A DNA stretch of 64,000 nt from Mycolicibacterium gilvum. GTDB lineage: Bacteria; Actinomycetota; Actinomycetes; Mycobacteriales; Mycobacteriaceae. The first letter of the stretch is position 1, and each line of letters starts with the position of its first letter. The stretch covers positions 3,410,001 to 3,474,000 of the forward strand of contig NZ_UGQM01000001.1 of NCBI RefSeq assembly GCF_900454025.1, read 5' to 3'. Shown one piece after another: positions 42,784-51,427 of the stretch. The notes under the pieces were generated by a model. It did not search any database. It saw nothing but the letters and a program-made list of their open reading frames with translations, and had not been told where the DNA came from. The position numbers and the translations under genes are program-made.

Positions 42784-45700
42784 TCACCCTTCGAGGTCGC
42801 CCTCGGTCTCCAGCAGCACCTGACGCAGGCCGTCGAGGGTGGCTTGTTCGGGCGCGGCCCACATACCGCGGCCGGCCGCCTCCAGGAGGCGTTCGGCCAT
42901 GCCGTGTAGCGCCCACGGGTTGGACTCGTTCATGAACTTGCGGTTCTCGTCGTCGAGCACGTAGCTCTGCGAGAGCTGCTCGTACATCCAGTCGGCCATC
43001 ACCCCCGCGGTGGCGTCGTAGCCGAAGAGGTAGTCGACCGTCGCGGCCATCTCGAACGCGCCCTTGTAGCCGTGCCTGCGCATCGCGTTGATCCAGCGCG
43101 GGTTGACGACGCGGGCGCGGAACACCCGGGTGGTCTCCTCGGACAGGGTGCGCGTGCGCACGGCGTCGGGCCTGGTGTTGTCGCCGATGTAGGCGGCCGG
43201 GTCCTTGCCGGTCAGCGCGCGCACCGTCGCCACCATGCCGCCGTGGTACTGGAAGTAGTCGTCGGAGTCGGCGATGTCGTGTTCGCGGGTGTCGGTGTTC
43301 TTGGCGGCCACCGCGATTCGCCGGTAGGCCCGGTTCATGTCGTCGGTGGCCGGTGCGCCGTCGAGACCGCGTCCGTAGGCGAAGCCACCCCACGCGGTGT
43401 ACACCTGGGCCAGGTCGGCGTCGTCGCGCCAGTTGCGGCTGTCGATGAGCTGCAGCAGGCCTGCGCCGTACGTTCCGGGTTTGGAGCCGAAAATCCTTGT
43501 GGTGGCCCGTCGCCGGTCACCGTGCTCGGCCATGTCCACCTGTGCGTGCGCACGGACGTAGTTGTCCGTGTCCGGTTCGTCGAGGGCGGCGACCAGCTGC
43601 ACCGCGTCGTCGAGCATCGCGACGACGTGCGGGAAGGCGTCGCGGAAGAACCCCGAGATGCGCACGGTGACGTCGATGCGCGGACGGCCCAGCTCCTCGA
43701 GGGAGATCGCCGCGAGGTCGACGACGCGCCGCGACGCATCGTCCCAGATCGGCCGGACGCCGAGCAGGGCGAGGACTTCGGCGATGTCGTCACCCGAGGT
43801 CCGCATTGCCGAGGTGCCCCACACCGACAACCCCACCGACTCGGGCCAGCGGCCGTAGTCGGCGCGGTAGCGGTCCAGCAGCGAATCCGCCATCGCCACA
43901 CCGGTTTCCCAGGCCAGCCGGGACGGGACGGCCTTGGGGTCGACGGAGTAGAAGTTGCGGCCGGTCGGAAGCACGTTGACCAGACCGCGCAGCGGCGAAC
44001 CGGACGGACCCGATTCGATGAACCGGCCGTCCAGCGCCCGCAGGATCTGGTCGATCTCGCGGGCCGTCCCGGCCAGCCGGGGGACGACCTCGGTGGCGGC
44101 GAACCGCAGGATCGCCGCGACGTCGGGATCGTCGGTGAGCGAATCGACGGTGCCGGCGTCCCAACCGGAAGCCTGCAGTGCCGCAACCAATTCGCGGGCA
44201 CGGGCCTCGGCGTCGTCGACCGCGGCGCGTTCGACTCGCCCTTCCACGCCGTTCTCTATCAGGCCGAGCGCCTCCCGCAGACCCGGCACGGTCTGCTCCC
44301 CGCCGAACAGCTGACGGGCCCGCAGGATCGCCAGGACGAGGTCGAGTTGCGTTTCATCGCTGGGGGTTTCGCCGAGGATGTGCAGGCCGTCGCGGATCTG
44401 CACATCCTTGATCTCACACAGCCAGCCGTCCACGTGCAGCAGCATGTCGTCGAACGAGTCCTCGTCGGGCCGGTCCTCCAACCCGAGGTCGTGGTCCATC
44501 TTCGCCGCGCGCATCAGTGTCCAGATCTGCTGGCGGATCGCGGGCAGCTTGCCCGGATCGAGCGCGGAGATGTTGGCGTGCTCGTCGAGAAGTTGTTCCA
44601 GACGCGCGATGTCGCCGTAGGTCTCGGCGCGCGCCATGGGCGGGATCAGGTGGTCGACGAGGGTGGCGTGTGCGCGGCGTTTGGCCTGCGTCCCTTCCCC
44701 GGGATCATTGACCAGGAACGGATAGATCAGCGGTTGGTCGCCGAGTGCGGCGTCGGTGCCGCAGGCCGCGGACATGCCCAACGTCTTGCCGGGCAGCCAT
44801 TCCAGGTTGCCGTGCTTGCCGAGGTGCACGATCGCATCGGCTTCAAATCCGTTGGAGAAGCCGCGATCGAGCCAGTGGTAGGCGGCCAGGTAGTGGTGGC
44901 TCGGCGGCAGGTCCGGGTCGTGATAGATCGCCACCGGGTTCTCGCCGAAACCACGCGGCGGCTGCACCATCAGCACCACGTTGCCCGAGTGCATCGCGGC
45001 GATCACGATCTCACCCTCTGGGTCGCGGCTGCGGTCGACGAACAGCTCGCCCGGCGGCGGACCCCAGTGTTCGGTCACCGCGTCGGTCAGCTCGGCGGGA
45101 AGTGTCGCGAACCAGGCGCGATAGTCCTTGGCGGACACCCGGATCGGATTGCCGGCCAGCTGGCCCTCGGTCAGCCATGCGGGGTCCTGACCGCCGCGTT
45201 CGATCATGGCGTGGATCAGCGCATCGCCATCGCCGGAGGCGATGATCGTGCCGAGGTCGCCCGCTTCCAGCCCGGGCACCTCGCCGACGTCGTAGCCGGC
45301 GTCGCTCATCGCCGTCAGCAACCTGATCGCGCTGGCGGGGGTGTCGAGGCCGACAGCGTTGCCGATGCGTGCGTGCTTGGTCGGGTAGGCCGAGAACACC
45401 AGCGCGACACGCTTGTCGGCCGGCGCGATGGACCGCAGCCGGGCATGGCGGACCGCGAGACCCGCGACCCGGGCGCACCGTTCCGGATCCGGGACATAGG
45501 AGATCAGTCCCTCGTCGTCGATCTCCTTGAACGAGAACGGAACCGTGATGAGCCGACCGTCGAACTCGGGCACCGCCACCTGGGTCGCGACATCGAGCGG
45601 GGAGAGCCCGTCGTCGTTGGACTCCCACTGGGCTTTCGAGCTGGTCAGGCACAGACCCTGCAGAATCGGCACGTCGAGCGCGGCGAGGTGGGCGACATTC

Positions 45701-46425
45701 CAGGCGTCGTCGGCACCGCCGGCGCCGACGGCGGCCGGGGTGGCACCGCCGGCTGCGAGCACCGTGGTGATCAAGGCATCAGCGGTGCCGAGCAGTTCGA
45801 TCAGCGCGTCGTCAGCGGTGCGCAGCGATGCGCAGAACACCGGAAGCGGTTGTGCGCCGGCGCTTTCGATCGCCTCGCACAGCGCCTCGATGTAGCGGGT
45901 GTTGCCGGCCAGGTGCTGCGCCCGGTAGTACAGCACCGCCACGGTCGGTCCGCCGGCGACGACGCCGGGCCGCTCGAGGACTCCCCACGTGGGCGTGGTG
46001 ACCGGTTCGGCGAACCCGAAGCCGGTCATCAGCAGCGTGTCGGACAGGAACGCGTGCAGGTTGGCGAGGTTCGCGGTGCCGCCCTGCGCGAGGTAGATGT
46101 GGGTCTGCAGCGCCACGCCGGCCGGTGTCGTCGAGTGGGCCATCAGGTCGGCGTCCGGGGACTGCTCGCCGCTGACCACCACGGCCGGCACCCCGCGCGC
46201 CACGACGGCGTCGATACCGTCCTCCCACGCGCGGTAGCCGCCGAGGATCCGTACGACCACGATGTCGGCGTCGCGCAGCAGCTCGTCGAGCTCGCCGTCG
46301 ACCAGCCGGGCCGGGTTCGCCCACCGGTAGGCCGCCCCGCTCTCCCGTGCGGTGATCAGGTCCGTGTCGGACGTGGACAGCAGCAGGACGGTCGGCATCC
46401 GGGTCGCGGCGACGGGTTCAGGCAC
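42784..46425 (-). CDS. cobN: Cobaltochelatase subunit CobN
   Basis: This 1213-residue protein is the large subunit of the aerobic ATP-dependent cobaltochelatase, which inserts cobalt into hydrogenobyrinic acid a,c-diamide. It has the CobN/BchH family layout with H-L-G-K-H-G-N-L-E-W-L-P-G-K near residue 535 and a long C-terminal part with F-K-G-A-F-E-M-A-A-T-V-D-Y-L-F-G-Y-D. Length fits the family. The GTG at 46425 is leaderless: TACGAA at 46432-46437 (minus strand) lies six bases upstream. The ATPase subunits CobS/CobT are not in the window. No cobalamin riboswitch is visible. Confidence 0.95.
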   Translation of the reverse strand: MPEPVAATRMPTVLLLSTSDTDLITARESGAAYRWANPARLVDGELDELLRDADIVVVRILGGYRAWEDGIDAVVARGVPAVVVSGEQSPDADLMAHSTTPAGVALQTHIYLAQGGTANLANLHAFLSDTLLMTGFGFAEPVTTPTWGVLERPGVVAGGPTVAVLYYRAQHLAGNTRYIEALCEAIESAGAQPLPVFCASLRTADDALIELLGTADALITTVLAAGGATPAAVGAGGADDAWNVAHLAALDVPILQGLCLTSSKAQWESNDDGLSPLDVATQVAVPEFDGRLITVPFSFKEIDDEGLISYVPDPERCARVAGLAVRHARLRSIAPADKRVALVFSAYPTKHARIGNAVGLDTPASAIRLLTAMSDAGYDVGEVPGLEAGDLGTIIASGDGDALIHAMIERGGQDPAWLTEGQLAGNPIRVSAKDYRAWFATLPAELTDAVTEHWGPPPGELFVDRSRDPEGEIVIAAMHSGNVVLMVQPPRGFGENPVAIYHDPDLPPSHHYLAAYHWLDRGFSNGFEADAIVHLGKHGNLEWLPGKTLGMSAACGTDAALGDQPLIYPFLVNDPGEGTQAKRRAHATLVDHLIPPMARAETYGDIARLEQLLDEHANISALDPGKLPAIRQQIWTLMRAAKMDHDLGLEDRPDEDSFDDMLLHVDGWLCEIKDVQIRDGLHILGETPSDETQLDLVLAILRARQLFGGEQTVPGLREALGLIENGVEGRVERAAVDDAEARARELVAALQASGWDAGTVDSLTDDPDVAAILRFAATEVVPRLAGTAREIDQILRALDGRFIESGPSGSPLRGLVNVLPTGRNFYSVDPKAVPSRLAWETGVAMADSLLDRYRADYGRWPESVGLSVWGTSAMRTSGDDIAEVLALLGVRPIWDDASRRVVDLAAISLEELGRPRIDVTVRISGFFRDAFPHVVAMLDDAVQLVAALDEPDTDNYVRAHAQVDMAEHGDRRRATTRIFGSKPGTYGAGLLQLIDSRNWRDDADLAQVYTAWGGFAYGRGLDGAPATDDMNRAYRRIAVAAKNTDTREHDIADSDDYFQYHGGMVATVRALTGKDPAAYIGDNTRPDAVRTRTLSEETTRVFRARVVNPRWINAMRRHGYKGAFEMAATVDYLFGYDATAGVMADWMYEQLSQSYVLDDENRKFMNESNPWALHGMAERLLEAAGRGMWAAPEQATLDGLRQVLLETEGDLEG

Positions 46426-46449
46426 CCCCCATTCGTACCGGACCCGGCG

Positions 46450-46548
46450 TCAGCCGTTCCAGCGGGCGTACCAGGTCTGCCCGTACGGCATTCCGATGGC
46501 CGCGATGAGAAGCAGGACCACTGCGGCGATGACGATGAGTGTGAGCAT
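46450..46548 (-). CDS. Small hydrophobic membrane peptide (32 residues)
   Basis: On the minus strand an ATG at 46548, preceded by GGAGG at 46556-46560, opens a 32-codon frame. The first 19 residues are hydrophobic (M-L-T-L-I-V-I-A-A-V-V-L-L-L-I-A-A-I-G), followed by a polar tail ending Y-G-Q-T-W-Y-A-R-W-N-G. This is a one-helix membrane peptide. It lies 24 bases upstream of cobN on the same strand. No known family was recognised; the ribosome site and codon use support it as a gene. Confidence 0.65.
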   Translation of the reverse strand: MLTLIVIAAVVLLLIAAIGMPYGQTWYARWNG

Positions 46549-46641
46549 TGGAGTACCTCCGAGTCGGCGGACCGACGGGCTGTTCAGCGCGGTCCGATGC
46601 CTTCAAACGGTACCGCCGGTACCGCCTTTATCGGACGTTCT

Positions 46642-46684
46642 GTGCGGGACGGGACTGTCCGCACGGCGAAGTGACGACCGTCAC
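46642..46684. promoter_or_regulatory. Hairpin and palindrome upstream of the small membrane peptide
   Basis: GTGCGG (46642-46647) can pair with CCGCAC (46659-46664), and GTGACGACCGTCAC (46671-46684) is a palindrome with two 6-bp arms. They lie just after the osmoprotectant binding-protein gene and before the small peptide gene on the minus strand. Further toward that gene, the nine-base block GGCGGTACC occurs twice in tandem on the minus strand (around 46608-46625). A terminator followed by an operator is one reading. Confidence 0.45.
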
Positions 46685-46692
46685 AGCGGCGC

Positions 46693-47667
46693 TCACTCGG
46701 CGGTGACGAAGCCCTGCGACACCATCCAGTCGCGCGCGACGACACTCGGGTCGCGGCCGTCGACGTCGACCTGCTTGTTCATCTCGGTGATTGCCTCATT
46801 GGTCAGCGCGGCGGTCACGGGTGCGGTCACCTCGGCGACCTCGGGATGGGCCTCGAAGAACTCCCGCTTCATAGTCACCGACGGGTTGTAGTGGGCGAAG
46901 AACTGCTTGTCGTCGGTCAGCACGGTCAGGTCCAGCGCCGAGATCCGGCCGTCGGTGGTGAAGACCTCGCCGAAATCGCATTCGGTGCCGTCGGCCGTGG
47001 CCTGGTAGATGATCCCCACCTGCAGGATCGGGGTCTGCGCGCGCGCCGGGTCGAAGCCGTACGCGGCCGCCATGCCGGGGAAGCCGTCCTGCCGGGCGCG
47101 GAACTCGGTGTCGACGCAGGTGCGCGCGGCCGCGGGATCCCGCATCACCAGTGCGGCGTAGTCGGACAGCGTCCGCACCCCCGTGCGTTCGATGGTCTGC
47201 GCGCTGGCGGCCAACGCATAGGTGTCGTCCATCGGGCCCGGTTCCAGCCACACCATGTCGTTGCGCTCAAGGTCCTCGTCGCGGACGGCCTCGTACTGCT
47301 CCCGCGTGTCCGGGATCGGCTTCTCGTGGCCGAGGTAGTTGATCCACGCGTTGCCGGTGAACTCGTAGGCGATGTCGACCTGCCCGGAAAGCTGTGCCTC
47401 CCTTGTGCTTCGGGAGCCGACGATGCCGGTGAGGTCACGGACGTCGGCACCGGCGGCAGCCAGGGTGAACTGCAGGATGTAGCCCATGATGACCTGCTCG
47501 GTGTACTCCTTGGAGCCGACGGTGATCTTCAGCCCCTCCAGCCCCGGTGTCGGCTGGATCGTGCCCGGGCCCACCCGCAGCGGAACCGCACTGCCCGAAC
47601 CGAGCCCGCACGCCGACAACGTCAGCGTCACCACCGCCAGCAGGGCGAGCACCGCGCGCCGCGTCAT
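46693..47667 (-). CDS. Glycine betaine/osmoprotectant-binding lipoprotein
   Basis: The 324-residue protein has a lipoprotein signal with lipobox L-S-A-C (Cys19), and the OpuC/ProX-like domain with G-S-K-E-Y-T-E-Q, A-Y-E-F-T-G-N-A and D-L-T-V-L-T-D-D-K. It binds quaternary amines such as glycine betaine, choline or carnitine. ATG 47667 shares its A with the TGA of the permease gene (TGATG). The C-terminal E-M-N-K-Q-V-D-V-D-G is typical of the family. Confidence 0.85.
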   Translation of the reverse strand: MTRRAVLALLAVVTLTLSACGLGSGSAVPLRVGPGTIQPTPGLEGLKITVGSKEYTEQVIMGYILQFTLAAAGADVRDLTGIVGSRSTREAQLSGQVDIAYEFTGNAWINYLGHEKPIPDTREQYEAVRDEDLERNDMVWLEPGPMDDTYALAASAQTIERTGVRTLSDYAALVMRDPAAARTCVDTEFRARQDGFPGMAAAYGFDPARAQTPILQVGIIYQATADGTECDFGEVFTTDGRISALDLTVLTDDKQFFAHYNPSVTMKREFFEAHPEVAEVTAPVTAALTNEAITEMNKQVDVDGRDPSVVARDWMVSQGFVTAE

Positions 47668-48476
47668 CAGCGCAACCCCTTCGGGCTGAGGAAGAACTCG
47701 GCCAGCCCGCCGAGCCAGTCGACCAGCAGCGCCAGGCACACCGCGAGCACGCTGCCCAGGATCAGGGTGACGTTGTCCTGGAGCTTGTAGCCGGTGTCGA
47801 TGAGGATCCCGAGCCCACCGGCGTTGACGAGGAACGACAGCGTCGCGGTGCCGACCGCCAGCACCAGCGACGTGCGAAGTCCCGCCAGGATGTACGGCAC
47901 CGCCAGTGGCAACTCGACGCGCAGCAGCAGAGACCGGCGGGACATCCCCTGCCCGAGACCGGCGTCGAGCAGCGACCGGTCGACCTGGTCGATACCGAGG
48001 ATGGTGCTCGACAGCACCGGCAGCAGTGAGTACAGCGCGATCGGCAGCACCCCGATCCAGAACCCGGTCTGGGCGGTCAGCAGGAACAGCAGCACGAGCA
48101 GGCCGATGGCGGGTGCGGCCTGCCCGACGTTGGCGATCCCGACGAACAGGGGCCGCAACACCTTCGCGCCGGGCCGGGTCACGAGCACGCCGAGGGGAAT
48201 GCCGATTGCCAGCACGATCGCGGTGACGGCGGCGGTGATGAGCAGGTGCTGCCAGATCAGCGTCGCGACGTCGCCCGGGTTGATGTTCTCCAGCTGGGTC
48301 GCGGTCAACTGCCGGTTGAACGCCCAGAAAATGACCGCGCCGGCGACGACCAGCACCAGCACGGGCTGGATGAGCAGCCTGAGCCGTTCTGCGGTCGTCG
48401 TACCGGACGGGTCACCCGTCCCGGGAGACTCGCGGTCGGTGGACGGCTCGGCGGAAACCTCTGCGGTGGCGGTCAA
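47667..48476 (-). CDS. Osmoprotectant ABC transporter permease
   Basis: The 269-residue permease has a ~35-residue hydrophilic N-terminus and six helices with the EAA-like loop D-A-G-L-G-Q-G-M-S-R-R-S-L-L-L-R-V-E-L-P-L-A-V-P. It resembles OpuCB/ProW. It overlaps its neighbours on both sides and is one of two permeases in the operon, as in the OpuC type. Confidence 0.85.
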   Translation of the reverse strand: MTATAEVSAEPSTDRESPGTGDPSGTTTAERLRLLIQPVLVLVVAGAVIFWAFNRQLTATQLENINPGDVATLIWQHLLITAAVTAIVLAIGIPLGVLVTRPGAKVLRPLFVGIANVGQAAPAIGLLVLLFLLTAQTGFWIGVLPIALYSLLPVLSSTILGIDQVDRSLLDAGLGQGMSRRSLLLRVELPLAVPYILAGLRTSLVLAVGTATLSFLVNAGGLGILIDTGYKLQDNVTLILGSVLAVCLALLVDWLGGLAEFFLSPKGLR

Positions 48477-49642
48477 CTCGGGTCTCCCGCACCGGTGGAC
48501 GCCTCGGCTTCGGCGCGAAGCCTGGTGATGGTGTCGATGAGGGTGTCGAGGGTGACCACACCTTCGTAGCGGTTGTTCGGCCCCGCGACGACCGCCGATG
48601 CGTGCTGCTCGGCCAGGATCGCCTCCAGCGCGTCTTCCAACGTCGAGTACGTGCTTACGACGTCGAGTTTCTCCACCGCGTCGGCCAGCGCGCCGGCGTG
48701 CCGCAGGCGACTCTCGCGGACCCAGTTGACGGGCCGGTCGCGGTCGTCGAGCACCACGGCCCAGTCGTGGTCGCTGGCGCCGATCACCGCGCGCGCCTGC
48801 TCGACGCTGTCGCCGCGGTGCACCGAGGGCCGGGGTTCGAGGGCGACGTCCTTCACGCGCAGCAGACCGAGCTGCTGCAGTGAGGCTCCGGAACCGACGA
48901 AGCCGGCCACGGTGTCGTCGGCCGGGCTGGCGAGGATGTTCTGCGGGGTGTCGTACTGCAGCACCTTGGACTGCTGGCCGAGGACGGCGATGCGGTCCCC
49001 CAGCTTCACGGCCTCCCCGAAGTCGTGGGTGACGAACACGATGGTCTTGCGCAGTTCGTTCTGCAGCCGGAGCAACTCATCCTGCAGTGTGCTGCGGGTG
49101 ATCGGGTCCACGGCGCCGAACGGCTCGTCCATCAGCAGCACCGGTGGATCGGCGGCCAGCGCCCGCGCCACCCCGACGCGCTGCTGCTGGCCGCCGGAGA
49201 GCTGCCGCGGATAGCGCTCGGCGTACTGGGCGGGTTCCAGACCGACGAGATCGAGCAGCTCGTCGACCCGGTCGCCGATCCGCTTGCGGTCCCAGCCCAG
49301 CAGACCCGGGACCAGGCCGACGTTCTGCCGGATCGTCATGTGTGGAAAGAGGCCGGCCTGCTGGATCGCATACCCGATGGAGCGGCGCAGCTCGGTGGGC
49401 TTGATCGACAACGCGTCCTTGTCGCCGATCAGGATCCGGCCCGAGGTCGGCTCGCTGAGTCGGTTGATCATCCGCATCGTGGTGGTCTTGCCGCACCCGG
49501 ACGGGCCGACGAAGATCACGATCTCACCGGCCGGGATCTCCAGCGAGACGTCGTCGACCGCGGGTTGTTTCGCGCCGGGATAGACCTTCGACACGTGGTC
49601 GAGTTCGATGCGCACTCCGGTAGGTGCGGCTTGCTCTGTCAC
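48473..49642 (-). CDS. Osmoprotectant ABC transporter ATP-binding protein with CBS domains
   Basis: The 389-residue ATPase has Walker [10 protein letters not shown], signature L-S-G-G-Q-Q-Q-R, Walker B L-L-M-D-E-P-F-G-A-V-D and H-loop V-T-H-D. Residues ~285-389 hold two CBS motifs that sense ionic strength in OpuA/ProV proteins. GTG 49642 overlaps the upstream permease stop (GTGA); the long open frame beyond it is a shadow. It powers quaternary-amine uptake. Confidence 0.87.
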   Translation of the reverse strand: MTEQAAPTGVRIELDHVSKVYPGAKQPAVDDVSLEIPAGEIVIFVGPSGCGKTTTMRMINRLSEPTSGRILIGDKDALSIKPTELRRSIGYAIQQAGLFPHMTIRQNVGLVPGLLGWDRKRIGDRVDELLDLVGLEPAQYAERYPRQLSGGQQQRVGVARALAADPPVLLMDEPFGAVDPITRSTLQDELLRLQNELRKTIVFVTHDFGEAVKLGDRIAVLGQQSKVLQYDTPQNILASPADDTVAGFVGSGASLQQLGLLRVKDVALEPRPSVHRGDSVEQARAVIGASDHDWAVVLDDRDRPVNWVRESRLRHAGALADAVEKLDVVSTYSTLEDALEAILAEQHASAVVAGPNNRYEGVVTLDTLIDTITRLRAEAEASTGAGDPS

Positions 49643-50286
49643 CGAATGCCTTTCGACGTCGTGAGCCGCCCGAGGAGCACCAGGGCGGCATCGAGGAGGA
49701 GTGCCAGGATCACGATGAGCAACGTGCCGCTCAGCGCCATCGGAAGCGCGGTCGGGCTGCCGACCCGAGCCAGACCGGCGAAGATCAGGTTGCCCAGGCC
49801 GGGGCCCTTGACGTAGGCCGCGATCGCCAGCACGCCCATCGACATCTGCGTCGACAGCCGCATCGCCGACAGGATGGCCGGCCACACGAGCCGCAGTTCG
49901 ACCCGGCCCAGCGTCTGCAACCGGCTCAGCCCGATGCCCCGCGCCGCGTCGGTCAGCGCCGGGTCGACGGCGTTGAGGCCCACGATCGTGTTGCGGATGA
50001 TCGGGAGCAGCGAATAGAGCACCAGCGCGGCCACGCTGGGGATCACCCCGAGACCTAACAGCGGGATCAGCAGACCGAGCAGCGCGAAGGACGGCACCGT
50101 CAGGATCACGCTCGACGTCGCGGTCGCCAGATTGGCCGCCAGGGAGTTGCGGTAGGTCAGCACCCCGATGGCCACACCGATGACGGTCGCGAGGAGCACG
50201 CTCTGAACCACCGCGCTGACGTGCTGATAGGAGTCGAAAGCCAGTTGCTGATAGTGGGTGGAGACGTAATCCCACAACGAGTTCAC
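49639..50286 (-). CDS. Osmoprotectant ABC transporter permease, second subunit
   Basis: The 215-residue permease has the typical M-N-S-L-W-D-Y-V start and EAA-loop D-A-A-R-G-I-G-L-S-R-L-Q-T-L-G-R-V-E-L-R. It is the first gene of the four-gene operon. Two permeases, an ATPase and a binding protein form the OpuC-like transporter. Confidence 0.85.
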   Translation of the reverse strand: MNSLWDYVSTHYQQLAFDSYQHVSAVVQSVLLATVIGVAIGVLTYRNSLAANLATATSSVILTVPSFALLGLLIPLLGLGVIPSVAALVLYSLLPIIRNTIVGLNAVDPALTDAARGIGLSRLQTLGRVELRLVWPAILSAMRLSTQMSMGVLAIAAYVKGPGLGNLIFAGLARVGSPTALPMALSGTLLIVILALLLDAALVLLGRLTTSKGIR

Positions 50287-50465
50287 GGCTTGGCTTCCCC
50301 TCAGTCGTCAGCGCAGATTGGCAGGCAACGCCGCGTTGACGGCTGGTGGTACCCGATCGTGAACTCGCCGAAACGGCACCCCTTCCATTCCCGCTGAGTC
50401 AAAGGGTGTGCCCCGGGCCCGGTGAGCGGCACGCTGGGCGCGCTGAAGTTCGTCAAGGAGGACAG

Positions 50466-51395
50466 ATGTCATCACCGGATGTGGTCAAACTCGGCGCCGC
50501 CATCGGGGCCCGCATCGACGGCGTCGACCTGGCGCGCGGTATCGACGCCGGCACCGCCGCGCAGATCAACGCCGCACTCCTCGAGCACAAGGTGATCTTC
50601 TTCCGCGGTCAGCACGATCTCGACGACGACGGCCAGCTGGAGTTCGCCCGCGCCCTGGGCACCCCGACCACCGCGCACCCCACCGTCACGTCGCGGGGCG
50701 CCAAGGTGCTGCCCATCGATTCGCGCTACGACAAGGCCGACAGCTGGCACACCGACGTCACGTTCGCCGACCGCATCCCGAAGGCCTCGCTGCTGCGGGC
50801 GGTCACGCTGCCTGCCTACGGGGGCACCACGGCGTGGGCGTCCACCGAGGCGGCCTATGACCGGCTCCCCGCCCCGCTGCGCGCCCTGACCGAGAACCTG
50901 TGGGCGGTGCACACCAACACCTACGACTACGCCGCGGACGCCGACGCCCGGCTTGTGCCGCTCGCCGATACCGAGCGTCAGTACCGCGAGGAATTCGTCT
51001 CCGACTACTACGAGACCGAACACCCGGTGGTGCGCGTGCATCCCGAGACCGGACGCAAGGTCCTGCTGCTCGGGCATTTCGTGAAGCACTTCGTCGGCCT
51101 GGGTCAGGCGGAGTCGACCGCGTTGCTGCAGCTGCTGCAGAACCGGGTCACCAAGCTGGAGAACACGATCCGGTGGAGCTGGGAACTGGGTGACATCGCC
51201 GTGTGGGACAACCGCGCCACCCAGCACTACGCCGTGTCCGACTACGACGACCAGTTCCGGCGCCTGAGCCGGGTGACCCTGGCCGGCGACATCCCCGTCG
51301 ACGTGTACGGCCGGCGCAGCCGGGTCATCGCCGGGGACGCCTCGACCTACTCCCAGGTGGTCGTGCCCCTCAAGCTGGCCGGCCTCGCGAGCTGA
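50466..51395 (+). CDS. TauD/TfdA-family dioxygenase, alkylsulfatase-like
   Basis: The 309-residue enzyme uses Fe(II) and 2-oxoglutarate. The iron ligands are His95 and Asp97 (W-H-T-D) and His254 (T-Q-H-Y-A), with the 2-oxoglutarate Arg after [16 protein letters not shown] and G-G-T-T-A-W-A-S match the group of mycobacterial alkyl sulfatases such as Rv3406. It would release sulfate from an alkyl sulfate or sulfite from a sulfonate. ATG 50466 follows AAGGAGG. It lies next to, not in, the cobalamin genes. Confidence 0.83.
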   Translation: MSSPDVVKLGAAIGARIDGVDLARGIDAGTAAQINAALLEHKVIFFRGQHDLDDDGQLEFARALGTPTTAHPTVTSRGAKVLPIDSRYDKADSWHTDVTFADRIPKASLLRAVTLPAYGGTTAWASTEAAYDRLPAPLRALTENLWAVHTNTYDYAADADARLVPLADTERQYREEFVSDYYETEHPVVRVHPETGRKVLLLGHFVKHFVGLGQAESTALLQLLQNRVTKLENTIRWSWELGDIAVWDNRATQHYAVSDYDDQFRRLSRVTLAGDIPVDVYGRRSRVIAGDASTYSQVVVPLKLAGLAS

Positions 51396-51427
51396 CGCCC
51401 TTCGCGGGCGGCGAGTACCGTGGTCGG

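Noticed and set aside
43072..46674. 1200-codon open frame on the plus strand antisense to cobN
   Set aside because: It is the complement frame of a GC-rich gene with strong third-position bias; composition is Arg/Gly/His/Val-rich with no domain, and cobN is unmistakable on the other strand.
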